From Calamus simplicifolius (taxonomy: Eukaryota > Streptophyta > Magnoliopsida > Arecales > Arecaceae): a stretch of DNA of 64,000 nt. Below the pieces are notes generated by a model. It did not search any database. It saw only the letters and a list, made by a program, of their open reading frames with translations, and was not told the DNA's origin. The position numbers and the translations under genes were made by a program. This document shows positions 52,456 to 63,716 of this stretch, in pieces. The DNA is taken from assembly GCA_900491605.1 (NCBI GenBank), contig UESW01004011.1:1119783-1183782 (forward strand). The letters run 5' to 3'. Each line of letters opens with the position of its first letter. Within the stretch, counting starts at the first letter, position 1.

Positions 52456-54185
52456 ACTTTATGTTAGGTACCCAAGCTTTCTTGGGTCCTTCATGGTTAG
52501 TAGCAACAAAAATTGTTCCTTTCGGAACCCATATTTTCTTAGCTTTAATATTTAACTTGTTGTTATTTAACGTTTTGCATTCAAATGATTTATGACCTTT
52601 TTCATTACATTTAAAACAAGTTATATTACTTTGGTTGGCTTTTATAAAAATATTCTTTAAAGATTTTGTTTCTTAATGTGTTATATCCCTAAACCAGCTT
52701 TGTCAAAAAGCTTTTTGACTATCTAAATCATGTTAAGTTTAGTTGAACTTAAAGTGAATTTCTCAACAATGTCTTTATATTTTTAACATCTTTCTTAAGA
52801 GAGTCATTTCTTTAGCTTGCTGTTCTTTATCTAAAGCTAAAGTTTCTATTTGATCTTTTAAATCTTTAGTTGAGTTTTTAGTTTCAGATTTTAACAAATC
52901 TATTTCTTGATTAAGATTCTCTTTCTTTCCTAAGTTCTTCTTTTTCATTAGTTAAGTTCTTAACTTCTAAAGCTAATTCATTTTTACTTTTAGCTAAACT
53001 AATATTGTCATTTTTCAAAATTTATATTTCTTTTTCAAAATTTAAAATCAATCATAAGTTCATTGAAAGCCTCAAACATTTCATCAAATGTAAATCATCA
53101 TTTGAGTTTCAGAACTTACCTCATTGTCGTTGTCGTCGTCGTTGGCCATGAAGCAAATATTGGCAACTTCCTTTTGTTCTTCTTCTTCGACGAGGAAGAT
53201 TCATCAGACCATGTTGCCATGTATGCTTTCTTCTTTTTCTTGTAGGCCTTCTTTCAGTAAAGGACAATCATATAAAGTGCCCTGGCTTTTTACACTCATA
53301 ACATACTAAGGGCTCTTTTCTTTTTCTTTCTCTTGTCCTTTTTCTTATCCTTTTCTCCTTCAATCTTGCTCCAAATTTCTTTTTATGGAAGGGCCTTTTT
53401 CTCATAAACTTTCTGAATTTTTGGCCAAGAGAGCAGTTTCCTCATCATCTTCATCATTACTTTCACTGCTGCTCTCTTCCATTTCTGCAGCTTGAGGGCA
53501 ATGTTTTCTTCTTTTTGTTTCCTCCTCAACATGCTGCTTCATTGTTAATTCGTGGGTCATTAGGATCCTAGAAGCTCCTCTAAGGGTAGTGCATTGAGGT
53601 CTTTGGCTTCTTGGATTGCAGTGACTTTTGCTTCCCACGATCTTGGTAGTGACCTAAGAATTTTGCGAACAAGATCAGCATTAGTATAAATTTTCCAAGA
53701 CTTTTCAAACCATTCACAATATCAGTGAATCTAGTGAACATGCATGTGATGGTTTCAGTTTGTTCCATTGTAAACAATTCATATTTATGAACCAAAATAT
53801 TTATCTTTGATTCTTTTACTTGGTTTGTTCCTTCATGTGTAATTTCCAACCTATCCCAAATTTCTTTTGCGGAATTACAAGTTGAGATTCGGTTGAATTC
53901 ATTTGAGTCTAAGGAACAATATAAATATTAATGGCTTTAGCATTAAGTTGAGCCATTCTCCTATCATTATCATTCCAATCCCTTTCGGGCTTTAGGAACA
54001 ATAGTGCCATCAATAAGTGTGTGGGTGTACTAGGTCCATTAATTATTACTCCCCACAATCATAATCAGAAGCTTGAATGAATATCCTCATTCTAGCTTTC
54101 CAATATGAATAGTTGGTTCCATTAAATAAAGGAGGTCTATTCGTAGAATGACCTTCAGCAAAACTGAACCAATTTGTGTTGCCAT
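52456..54185 (-). pseudogene. Sire-B gag
   Basis: ATG at 54185-54183 (MATQIGS), then a one-base shift and TNRPPLFNGTNYSYWKARM. EITHEGTNQVKESKINILVH and an acidic stretch follow. Two zinc knuckles (CYECKKPGHF near 53310-53280 and CFKC-HKSFEC at 52618-52577) flank a coiled-coil region, a layout used by Sireviruses. Several frameshifts. Confidence 0.88.
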
Positions 54186-54233
54186 ATGGATCTTTAGCCC
54201 TTGATCGTGAGATCAAATTCTAAATGAGCACTT

Positions 54234-54246
54234 GCTCTGATACCAA
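54234..54246 (-). promoter_or_regulatory. Sire-B primer binding site
   Basis: TTGGTATCAGAGC on the minus strand, one base after the 5' LTR end, complementary to initiator tRNA-Met. Confidence 0.9.
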
Positions 54247-54247
54247 T

Positions 54248-55915
54248 TGTTGGCCCAGATGGCAACCCAAGAGGGGGGGGTGAATTGGGTTCTTAAAAAT
54301 TTAAGACTTTTTAACTTTAATTGATTAGTTAGCAAGATGTGCAAGTGAGATTAACTAATAAGCAATACAAGCAAATAAAGAGATAGAGAAGAGAAAATAT
54401 GCACGGCAAACACAAGATAATTTTATAGTGGTTCGGTGCAACCAACACCTACGTCCACTCCCAAGATTCACTTGGGTCCACACTATAATCTCTCTAGATT
54501 ACAGCCGAGTTGTTTTCCAAGCTCACAACTCAAACTTGTTGTTTTCCGGGTGCACAACGAACCCAGCTGGTTTTACGGGCTTACCAGCACAAAACCCTAC
54601 ACGTTGTTTTTCACGGGCTCACAACTAACCCAACACAAGCACTCCGGCTTGTAACGAGGTATACCAACCTCCACTGATTCAATCCACTGATTGAATCAGC
54701 AAACAATAAATAAAGTGTTTGTAACAAAATGCTCCCTTGAGCAAATATACAAATGAAGTAAATAAAAAAAGGGTTAGAAAAGCCTGATGGTTTTGCAGAT
54801 GGTTGGCTTTGGCTTTCTTCCCTTCTTCTCCTTGAAGTTGAATCAGCCTCAGCAAGATTCTTGACGTTGAAAGCTTTGGAGAAGCCTCTTTTTGAAAATC
54901 TGAAGATTTTGACTTGATTGCTTTTGGATTCCTTTGACTTTGAGATGATTTGGAGCAGACGAATCTTCTCTCTGGATTGAATCTCTCCTTGAATCAAATG
55001 ATTCTACAATACTCTCAGTTTCCCTTTTTTTGAATTCAATAGGCTCTCTTTTTTCTCTCTTTTTCTATTTCTCTTTTCTTTTTCAATATGATAAATTTGA
55101 AGGCTCCTCTATTTATAGATCCTGAAAAATATAGCCGTTAGACACAGAAAAATAGCCGTTATTCAAAATATTACCGTTGGTGCTGATGTGTCATCTCAAA
55201 AATTTTCGCCCAGATTCCGGGGAGTCGGCTCGAGTACTGTGCGAGTCGGCTCGAACACGCGAATCCAGAAACGCACCAAAAAGTGAATTTTAGGGGTCGA
55301 CTCGCGAAAACTGGGAGTCGACTCTTGACTTTCAGGGGTCGACTCGCGAAAAGCTGGGAGTCGACTCGAGAAGGCACTCAAAAATGAGTCTTTCTGCCGT
55401 CTGAGCGAGTCGGCTCGAGTACAGTCGAGTCGGCTCGAGAAGGTTCAGGGGTCGACTCTTGAAAACTCAAGTGTCGACTCGAGACAACATTAAAAATCAG
55501 AGGAGTCGACTCGGAAACTCTCGAGTCGGCTCGGGAGATACAAAAATCAGAAAACATTCTGATTTGCTTTGAAAATCATCCCAACCAACTTTGAAATATA
55601 AATATGACTTGAATAATGTTGATTTAACAGTAATGCTCAATTTCAAAGCATTTTCATTAAGTCATTGATCTTTAAAAGAGTGGTATAAAAATCATTTTTG
55701 AATTCATAAGTATAGCTCACTGAAACATATATAATTGATTCATGAAACTCATTACATTTAACAGTTCATAGTTTCCAATTTGAAATTGCTCATAGTAAGA
55801 ATATTTCATTGATTGACTTAACATGTTCATAGCCTTTTAGAAAGTAAAGTAATGTCTTTTGGAAATCATCAAAATCAATAAGTTGGGGCAATTATGTTTC
55901 AATAATTTCTCAACA
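54248..55915 (-). repeat. Sire-B 5' LTR
   Basis: 1668 bp. Includes a palindrome array (55220-55535, twelve core copies) and TATAAATAG at 55117-55109. Followed by the GTGTG target copy. Confidence 0.96.
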
Positions 55916-55920
55916 GTGTG

Positions 55921-56870
55921 CTAAGAGGTTTAACAACTTTCATTTCAAACTTCTTAAGAATTTCCTTAGTGTATTTCATTTGGTTAATGAAGATTTCCTC
56001 TCTTTCTTGTTTGATTTGAAGTCCAAGGAAGAAATTTAATTCTCCCATCATGCTTATTTCAAATTCTTCCTGCATTAACTTTGAAAAATCTTGACTAAGA
56101 GGATTGTTAGTAGCACCAAATAATATATCATCCACATAAATTTGTACCACTAATAAATCTTTCTCCTTTTTAAAAATAGGGTTTTATCAATATTACCTCT
56201 AGAGAAATTATTTTTAATCAGAAATTCACTAAGTTTATTATACCAAGCTCTATGTGTCTGCTTTAAACCATAAAGTGCTTTATATAATTTAAAAATATGA
56301 TTTCAAAATTTATGATCCTCAAAACCAGATGATTGTTCAACATAAACTTTCTCATTTATAAAACTGTTTAAAAATGCACTTTTCACATTCATCTGAAATA
56401 AATTAATGTTCATGCAACATGCAAATGCAAGTAGTAACCTTATGACTTCTAATCTAGCAACAGGTGCAAAGGTTTTATCAAAATCAAAACCTTCTTCCTG
56501 ATTATATCCCTTTGCAACTAATCTAGCCTTATTTCTAATAACAATGTCATCTTCATCTAACTTATTTTTAAATACCCATTTGGATCCTATAACTGAATAA
56601 TCTTTAAGTCTATCAACTAAGGTCTATACCTTATTCCTAGTGAACCGATTCAATTCCTCTTGCATGGTTAACATCCAATAATTATCTTTTTCAGCTTTCT
56701 CAATTGTTTTGGGCTCTATATGAGACACAAATGCAATATGATTATTGATATTTCTTATGGATGATCTAGTTCTTACTCCTTGAGATAGATCACCTATGAT
56801 TAGGTCCTTTGGATGACCATAAGCATATCTTCAATCTCTAGGTAGATCTGTATCATTACGAGTAGTATCA
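55921..56870 (-). pseudogene. Sire-A reverse transcriptase (right of the Sire-B insertion)
   Basis: Blocks equivalent to the Sire-B RT with stops, ending with MVQIYVDDILFGATNNPLSQ and FEISMMGELNFFLGLQIKQE. The active site YVDD is intact. It is cut at 55921 and resumes at 45464. Confidence 0.9.
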
Positions 56871-56944
56871 ATACCATCATCCTTAGGTGAGTCATCATCC
56901 TTAGCTTTAGGTTTATGATCTGAAGATACATCAACATTCAACTT

Positions 56945-57850
56945 TTAAAATTTCTTCAAGTCAAGTATATTAGTATCTTTCTCATCATTTTTTTCCGAAC
57001 TTAATGCTAAAGACTCATCAAACACTACATGAATTGACTCTTCTACAATCAAATACTTCTTATTGAACACTTTATATCCCTTGCTAGATGTAGAATAACC
57101 TAAGAAGATACCTTCATCTAACTTCACATCAAATTTTTGTAAATTATCCTTTCTATTATTATGAATGAAACATCTACACTCAAATGCATGAAAGTAACTA
57201 ATATTAGGTTTCCTATCATATCATAGTTCATAGGGAGTTTTCTTAAGGATTGATCTAATCAAGGCTCTATTTAGGATGTAATATGCTATGTTTATAGCTT
57301 TCGCCCAAAATATTTTGGGAGTTAGCTTTCATATAGTATGGTACGGGCCATGTCTTCTAGAGTCCTATTTTTTGTTTCTACCATCCCATTTTGTTGAGGT
57401 GTCCTAGGTGCTGAAAAATTATGATGGATGTCGTTTTTAATACAAAAATCTTCAAATAAATAATTTTCAAATTCAGTCCCATGATCACTTCTAAGAGATA
57501 CTATGGTAGTATTTTTCTTATTTGTGACTTTCTTAAAGAATTTCAGAAATACTGAGAAAGTATCATCTTTATGAGCTAAAAAGAATACACAAGTGAATCT
57601 AGAGTAATCATCTACTATCACAAGACCATATTTCTTTTCTTCTAGACTAGTGGTTCTAGTAGGTCCGAAAAGATCCATGTGTAGTAGCTCAAGTGGCCTA
57701 GAAGTAAAAATAATATTTTTAGATTTGAAAGAATTTCTAGTTTATTTTTTAAATTGACATGCATCACAAACTCTTTTGTTTTCAAAATCTAATTTTGGAA
57801 TACCTTTAACCAAATCCATTCTAAGCAATTTTGAAATCAAGATGTGCTTG
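56945..57850 (-). pseudogene. Sire-A integrase
   Basis: MDLFGPTRTTSLEEKKYGLV, SLRSDHGTEFENYLFEDF and PQQNGMVETKNRTLEDMA carry the catalytic Asp, Asp and Glu. Downstream comes KLDEGIFLGYSTSSKGYKVF. The part before 57678 has stops. Confidence 0.92.
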
Positions 57851-57856
57851 CGTGAC

Positions 57857-58324
57857 CTAGTCTACGATGCCATAGCCATCAACCTCATTTACCTTAGCAT
57901 TATTGGCAATTAGGCAATGATTACCTGTAGATAAATTATCCAAGTCAATTAAATATACATTGCCATTTCTATTTCCAACAAAAATAATGTTATTGTCAAT
58001 GGGATCAGACATTGTGCAGATAAATGCTTTAAAGAAAACTTTGAAACCTTTATCGCAGAGTTGGCTAATGCTAATCAAGTTATGTTTTAAACCATCTACA
58101 TATAAGACATTTTCAATAAAAATGGATAGAATGATCTGAATTTTACCAATGCCCATGATGTGACCTTGACCATTATCTTCAAAGGTCACCACCACTCCAC
58201 CTTTTTTAGCTTCAAGGATGATGAATTGATCTTTGTCATCCGTCATGTGTCTTGAACAGCCGCTATCAAGATACCATTTTCTTTTCAATCCTTTGGCTGC
58301 AAGACATGCCTGCAAAGCAATCAT
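57857..58324 (-). pseudogene. Sire-A protease and pre-integrase domain
   Basis: KRKWYLDSGCSRHMTDDKDQ, then a one-codon change in VVVTFEDNGQGHIMGIGKIQ, and NVLYVDGLKHNLISISQLCD. Open for 155 codons. Confidence 0.92.
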
Positions 58325-58448
58325 ATCTTATGTTTAGTACCCAAGCCTTCTTGGGTCCTTCATGATTAGTAGCAACAAACATAGTTCCTTTTAGAACCCA
58401 AATCATATTACTTTTATAACTAGCATTCACATGTAATATTTTATGATT

Positions 58449-58490
58449 GCAAACATAAGATTTATGTCCTTTCTTGCCACATAGAAAACA
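58449..58490 (-). other. Sire-A second zinc knuckle (gag remnant)
   Basis: CFLCGKKGHKSYVC, a complete CCHC knuckle, directly left of the solo LTR. The first knuckle (near 61440-61390) reads CYECEKPGYFRFEC, with Tyr in place of the His. Confidence 0.88.
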
Positions 58491-58499
58491 GAAAATATA

Positions 58500-60844
58500 T
58501 GTTGCCTAGATGTAGCAACCCAAGAGGAGGATGAATTGGATAATTAAAAATTTATTATTAGCACAGATTGTGCCTTAACCCTAATTGAGATTTAATTGGC
58601 AGCGGTGTAGTGAAGTGCACAGAACAATATCACAGAAAATCAAGCAACCACAAAACACAAGAGAGTTTATAGTGGTTCGGTGCCAAACTCAGCACCTACG
58701 TCTACTCCCCAAAAACCTTTAGAAATTTCACTCCAATCGTATCATAACGATTACAACCTTTAGCCTTTCCCGGCTAGCCCTCTTATTTATACGGCACAAG
58801 GCAGCCAAACCCCTAGCCTTACCAGGCTAGTCCTCTTGTTTCACGGCACAAGAAAGCCAACCCCTAGCCTTACCCGGCTAGTCCTCTTGTTTAACGTCAC
58901 AAGGAAGCCAACAAAAACCAAGGGTTAACTCTAACCCCTTTTACAAATTTTCAGAATAGATAAGAACAAGTAGCTCCTATAATGAGCAAATATTCAAGAA
59001 ATACTTTACAATTTTTGTAGTAAATCCTCAGCAATAAATGAATAACTTCGAGGTAGCTGAAGCTTTGAATGCTTGAGGGCTTTAATGGATCTGGACGACT
59101 TTGAGCATTGAATGATCTTCAAGATTTTTGTCAACTTCAATGCACAGCAACTTGCTTTTCAACACTCCAAAAAATATGCAATAAAAGCTCTTTTTCTTGA
59201 ATTTCTTTCTCTTCTTTTTCTCTTTCAGATTCGTCATTTTGTTCTTCTAATCTCAGCTATTCAAAGCATTCCAACATCAAAAATATCCGTTAGACACATT
59301 TGAAATAAATGAAAGTAAAACGGGAAGAAAAGATAACCGTTGAGATTATTTCCCTTAAGCATTGAATGCACTAAATCCATTTGAGAAAGGAAGATCTCTA
59401 CCATAATCCAAGAGATCAAAAGTTAGTATAGCTAAAAATAGAAATCAATTAAATAAGAGAAAGAGTGAGAGAGAGAGAGAGCACACCCAAATAACAAAGA
59501 GGTAGCTGACTGGAATTAATTCTAGGTAGCTGAAGGCTTGAAGACGCTCGGCCAAGAAGGAGAGAAAAGCCACAAGCTAGCTAAAGCAAGATCCTAGCTA
59601 GCTAATTTTGAAAGCTCCACGGCAAGAGGGAAAGGCTTCAGATTCAATAGATAAAGTAGTTAGCTCTCCAGCTAACTATCCACAAAGAGCACACGGCTTG
59701 AAGTTCATCCCAGGGAAAAGTAGCTAACTCCTTAGCTAGCTCACCAAAAAGTCATACGACTAGGAGTCCAATCAAGAAACACTAGTTAGCTCTCTAGCTA
59801 ACTAAGCCAAAAAGTAGTTAGCTCTTAGCTAACTAAGCAAGCATCCATCGTTACAACAAGGTAGTTAGCTCTCCAGCTAACTAGAAAAAGGAGGCTCACG
59901 GCTTGGAGAAGGAAATCAGCCAACAACAGAAGACGAGTTAGCTCTTTAGCTAACTAAGTTCAAAACTTCATGGCAAGAGGAAAAACTTCTGTCCAAGTCA
60001 GCTAGCTCCTTAGCTAGCTAAGAAATTCATCCATTCGCCCAAGAAAAGATTAGTTAGCTCTCCAGCTAACTAAAAATGGCATGCACACGGCTTGGAGAGG
60101 AACCTGTAAAAAATAGTTAGCTAACAATGAAAAGTAGTTAGCTTCCAAGGCAAAGCAGTTAACTAACGGGGTATGCTAGCTAGCTAAGAGAAGCACCCAG
60201 CTAGCTCTCCAGTTAGCCAAAAACAGGAACCGTTCGGCCATGCAAAGTAACAGGGAAAATTAGTTAACTAAAGATGAAGCCAGCTAGCTAAGAGGAAGGA
60301 TGGGTTAGCTAGTTAGCTAACTGAGTCCAATAGCATTCGGCCAGCATAAAGATAAGGCAAAAAGTAGTTAACTAAAATAGAATTCCAGCTAGCTCAGAAA
60401 AAGGCCAAGCTAGCTAACCAGCTAGCTAGAAAAGAGCATGGTTCGGCTAGCATAAGGAACAGGGAGTCATAGTTAGCTAAAATAGAATTCCAGCTAGCCA
60501 AGGAATGGACCAGCTAGCTATCCAGTTAGCTAAAAAAGAGAACCATTCGACCAGCCCACTGTAGGATAGTGTCAGTTAGCTAACAAATGTGTCAGCTAAC
60601 TAGACGAAAGGATAAGCTAGCTAACTAGCAAGCTCCCACAATAATGCAAACGGCCAAGGATACAAATGGATCAAATAGCTATCTTCCAGGTAACAAATAA
60701 GAATGAAAGAGATATACTCCCAACAGATTTTACTTGATAAGGTTCATTTGTAAAACATCTGTACTTCCCTGCATCAAGCTTAAATGAATAGAATTAATCT
60801 TTACTTAATTATTTGTAATCATCAAAATCAATTCAGGGTCAACA
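58500..60844 (-). mobile_element. Sirevirus-related solo LTR, 2.35 kb
   Basis: It starts TGTTGCCTAGATGTAGCAAC, with the block CAACCCAAGAGGAGGATGAATTGG related to the Sire-A/B LTR edge, and ends CAGGGTCAACA. ATATA on the left and ATATC on the right are a near-perfect 5-bp duplication. No internal region is present, so an element was lost by LTR-LTR recombination. Orientation as Sire-A. Confidence 0.85.
59500..60660. repeat. Dense AGCTAGCT / GTTAGCTAAC hairpin array in the solo LTR
   Basis: Dozens of TAGCTA-centred palindromes. Many come as pairs forming a perfect inverted repeat AGTTAGCT-CTCC-AGCTAACT, for example near 59649, 59787, 59862 and 60054. It occupies the place where Sire-A and Sire-B LTRs carry their GTCGRCTC palindromes. 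Confidence 0.85.
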
Positions 60845-61525
60845 ATATCTTTTTCAATCGATTTCTTTACAAAGAAATTATTAACAAATTTTTATTTCTT
60901 ATGTGGTTTGTAACTCAAACCAGCCTTATCAAAAATAACTCTTTGATTACTTAAAAGTAAATTTAGTCTTTCCGAGCCATAAGTAAATTTGTCAACAATG
61001 CTCTTGTATTTTCAAGTTCATTTTTTAAACTCTGATTTTCAGCAAAAATCACATTTTTCTCTTTTTTTTTAAACTTACTTTTCAAATTTTTGCTTTTCAA
61101 ATTCAATGGCAAATTCTTTTTTTTTATAGAAGATTTAGATTTTCTATTTTTAAAACTTTGTTCTTTGTTCTTAAAACTTTAAAATCATTCATCAATTCAT
61201 TGAAAGCATCATAAAGTTCATCAAATATAAAGTTATACATGGGGGTTTCAGAATTTACCTCTTCTTCTTCATTTGTCATAAGACATATGTTGGCAACTTC
61301 TTGTTGTTCATCTTCGGATGAAGATTTCTCACTGTCGTTCTAAGTTACAACATAAGCTTTTTTTTTCTTTCTATATCCCTTCTTGAGTTAAGGACATTCA
61401 AATCTAAAATATCCAGGCTTTTCACATTCATAGCAACTCAAAGAATCTTTCTCTTTTTCCTTATCTTTTTCTTTATCTCCTTCCAACTTGACACCCATTT
61501 TTCTTTTATGAAACGGCCTCCTTTT
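60845..61525 (-). pseudogene. Sire-A gag, C-terminal half
   Basis: Lys/Glu-rich coiled-coil coding with many stops between the two zinc knuckles. It includes an acidic stretch (EEEEVNSE near 61260) and the first knuckle near 61440-61390. Confidence 0.75.
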
Positions 61526-62283
61526 TTACATAAATTTCTTGAACTTTCTTGCAAGGAGAGCGGTGTCACTGTCGTCTTCATCTTTTTCACTGCTGCTTGT
61601 TTCTTTTTTAGTAACCTTTAATGCAATCATTCTTTTGTTTTTTATGTCTTCTTCTTGATATTGCTTCATATTGAGTTCATGGGTCATGAGTGATCCAAGG
61701 AGCTCCTCCAAAGGTAAAGTATTGAGATCTTTGGCTTCTTGGATTATTGTCACTTTAGCTTTCCATGCTCTTGGAAAGGACCTAAGAATTTTTTGAACAA
61801 GTTCAGAATTAGTATAGGTCTTTCCAAGACTCTATACATGCAAGTGATGGACTCATTTTGATCCATGTTAAAGAGTTCGTATATATGCACAAGAATGTTA
61901 ATCTTGGACTTTTTAACTTGGTTGGTACCCTCATGGATAACTTTCAACCAATCCCATATCTCCTTAGCTGATATGCAAGTGAATATTCTATTGAATTCAT
62001 TTGCATCCAAGGAGCAGTATAGGACATTCATAGCCTTAGCATTGAGCTGGGTTATTTTTTGATCATTTTTATTCCAATCCCTTTTGGGCTTAGGAATAAT
62101 GGATCCATCAACTATGTGTGTAGAAGTGCTAGGACCATTGATAATGACACTCCATAAATCATAGTCTAAAACTTGAATGAATATTCTTATTCTAGCTTTC
62201 CAATATGAATAGTTGGTGCCATTAAACAAAGGTGGACGATTTGTGGATTGTCCCTCGAAAAAAGAACCAGCTTGAGCTGCCAT
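61526..62283 (-). pseudogene. Sire-A gag, N-terminal half
   Basis: ATG 62283 with MAAQAGSFFEGQSTNRPPLF, then NGTNYSYWKARIRIFIQ, LNAKAMNVLYCSLDANEFNR and HEGTNQVKKSKINILVH. These are standard Sirevirus gag blocks. One frameshift near 61760-61830. Better preserved than the Sire-B start. Confidence 0.92.
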
Positions 62284-62330
62284 TTGGATCTTTAGCTCTT
62301 GATTGTTAAATCAAGGAAGAATGAGCACAA

Positions 62331-62343
62331 GCTCTGATACCAA
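62331..62343 (-). promoter_or_regulatory. Sire-A primer binding site
   Basis: TTGGTATCAGAGC on the minus strand, one base after the 5' LTR border, for initiator tRNA-Met. Confidence 0.9.
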
Positions 62344-62344
62344 T

Positions 62345-62430
62345 TATTGGCCCAGATGGCAACCCAAGAGGGGGGTAAATTGGGTTCTTAAAAAAAATTT
62401 GGTGCTTAAAAATAATTTTACAATTAATAG
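62345..62430 (-). repeat. Sire-A 5' LTR fragment
   Basis: 86 bp matching the first bases of 40578-42089 (with TATTGG for TGTTGG), then cut by Tat-2. Confidence 0.9.
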
Positions 62431-63164
62431 TGTTGCTGCCAAATCACTTTCGAGAAGCGTCGAGCAAGAAAGGAGCTTTGAGTCTTCAGAATGATACGAC
62501 CGCTTCCTGTAACCGGAAACCTGCAAGAAAAGTCCCGGACCCGTGGTTTCGGCGGGGACCCTCCGATGCTCAAGTTAGCGAATTGGAGAACAGGGATTAA
62601 AATGAGATAGTAGAGATTGAGTCCCTTCCTCGTTGTGGGTCAGGGTCTTTATATACATGTTTGAGGTTCCCTCTTACCCTTCATAGATAACCATCGAATC
62701 TCATCTTCCATTAAGATTAGCTCCATAGGCGGTAGGTGGGCGTACAACTGCTAAACATGCGTTGTAAATATCGGCAACTGCACACAGTATATCGGTAACC
62801 ACTCGTGATCTTGGCAAAAAGTGGGTGAGCGGGCTACGCGGCAGTCTTTGGTGTTTTAAATCACTAGGTTCAATATTCGAAGTTGGTTCCATGATTGAAA
62901 CTATGGGCCAAGAGCATGCGAGGCGAGACTCGAGGCCGAGGTCAGAGACATGCCGAGGCCGAGGCGGGGCTCGAGGCCGAGGTGGAGCTCGGGGCCGATG
63001 TTGAAGCTGAAATGAAGTTCGCGACTGAGACCGAGGCGAAGTCTGAAACCGAGGCCGAGGCCAAAGCCGAAGCCGATGCTGGGACTAGCTGACAAATTAT
63101 TACTTGGCTCTGAGAACTATGCGGACTGTTACTCTACCGCCTGGGGGCATGATCAGCCACATCA
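62431..63164 (-). repeat. Tat-2 3' LTR
   Basis: 734 bp from TGTTGCTGCC to CAGCCACATCA. It shares with Tat-1 the ending GCCACATCA and the phrase GACCCTYCGAYGCTCAAGTTAG. It holds a GAGGCCGAG-type six-base minisatellite at 62920-63090. Confidence 0.75.
62920..63090. repeat. GAGGCC/GAAGCC hexanucleotide minisatellite in the Tat-2 LTR
   Basis: About 25 imperfect hexamers. Both strands are open over it (EAEAEA or ASPSIGF type), which is a by-product of the repeat. Confidence 0.85.
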
Positions 63165-63539
63165 GATGCCCACCCGCCCCTAAGATGGGTGGGCGTATAT
63201 TTACCAACGAAAGGGGGCATTATATCACCCGGTGGCTGATCCTCGGGCGCTAGCGGCTATGAAAAGGACACGTGTCTCCAAGGTCTGTTCCTTCTTTGAT
63301 GAGGCATCGGGCGCTGCAACACCATCGCCTCATCCGTTCTGGTCGTTGAGATTGAGGGGAATTTCCCTTAGGTACGGAGCTGCAAAAAGGCGGGCACCAT
63401 CATTGCGGTGAGGTTACCGTTGTCTCGTCATTGGTAGTGTCCCTCGCGTTCCGTGCATCGGGCAGTTGCCGAACCGATTCCCGGTAGCGAGCAGGCATGT
63501 GGCCAAATTATGAACTGGCAGGATGATTTGAAACGAGGC

Positions 63540-63548
63540 TATAAAAGG
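63540..63548 (+). promoter_or_regulatory. TATA box upstream of the Tat-2 antisense ORF
   Basis: TATAAAAGG on the plus strand in the context GAGGCTATAAAAGGGGTTGCC, 177 bases before ATG 63717. The best-looking core promoter of the three Tat copies. Confidence 0.6.
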
Positions 63549-63716
63549 GGTTGCCTCTGATCCGAGCCACTTCTATTGCCTTTGCTTTCTTCCTCCTCCC
63601 GATCATGCTCGAATCTATTCATTTCCCATCACTGTTACACCTTCCCAAGCTCTTCGTCTCCGATCTTAGGTTCCCAGATCCTTCAGGTTAGTCCATTTTA
63701 GCTCCCATGGCTTCCT

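Larger units (their letters stand above)
45465..55915 (-). mobile_element. Sire-B: complete Sirevirus-type copia element, recent-looking
   Basis: 10.45 kb with LTRs of 1642 and 1668 bp and a perfect GTGTG duplication (45460-45464, 55916-55920). Primer site TTGGTATCAGAGC at 54246-54234, polypurine tract at 47107-47120. All domains are recognisable with intact catalytic motifs (integrase DDE, RT YVDD), but the frame is broken by single-base indels. LTR differences are mostly indels with few substitutions. It sits inside the RT gene of its relative Sire-A in the same orientation. Confidence 0.96.
40578..62430 (-). mobile_element. Sire-A: Sirevirus-type Ty1/copia element, split by Sire-B and a solo LTR
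   Basis: The left (3') LTR is 40578-42089; the right (5') LTR starts at 62345 and is cut at 62430 by Tat-2. The primer site TTGGTATCAGAGC lies at 62343-62331 (minus). Minus-strand order: gag, protease, integrase, RT, RNase H, then a long region with an extra ORF before the 3' LTR, the layout of Sireviruses (SIRE/Maximus). Sire-B interrupts it inside the RT/RNase H connection (45464/55916), and a solo LTR sits between gag blocks. Without inserts it is about 9 kb. GATAG precedes the left end. Stops and frameshifts are frequent. Confidence 0.9.

Noticed and set aside
62895..63092. EAEAEA-type ORF and its opposite-strand partner
   Set aside because: Both strands are open because of the GAGGCC hexamer repeat; no start context or domain.
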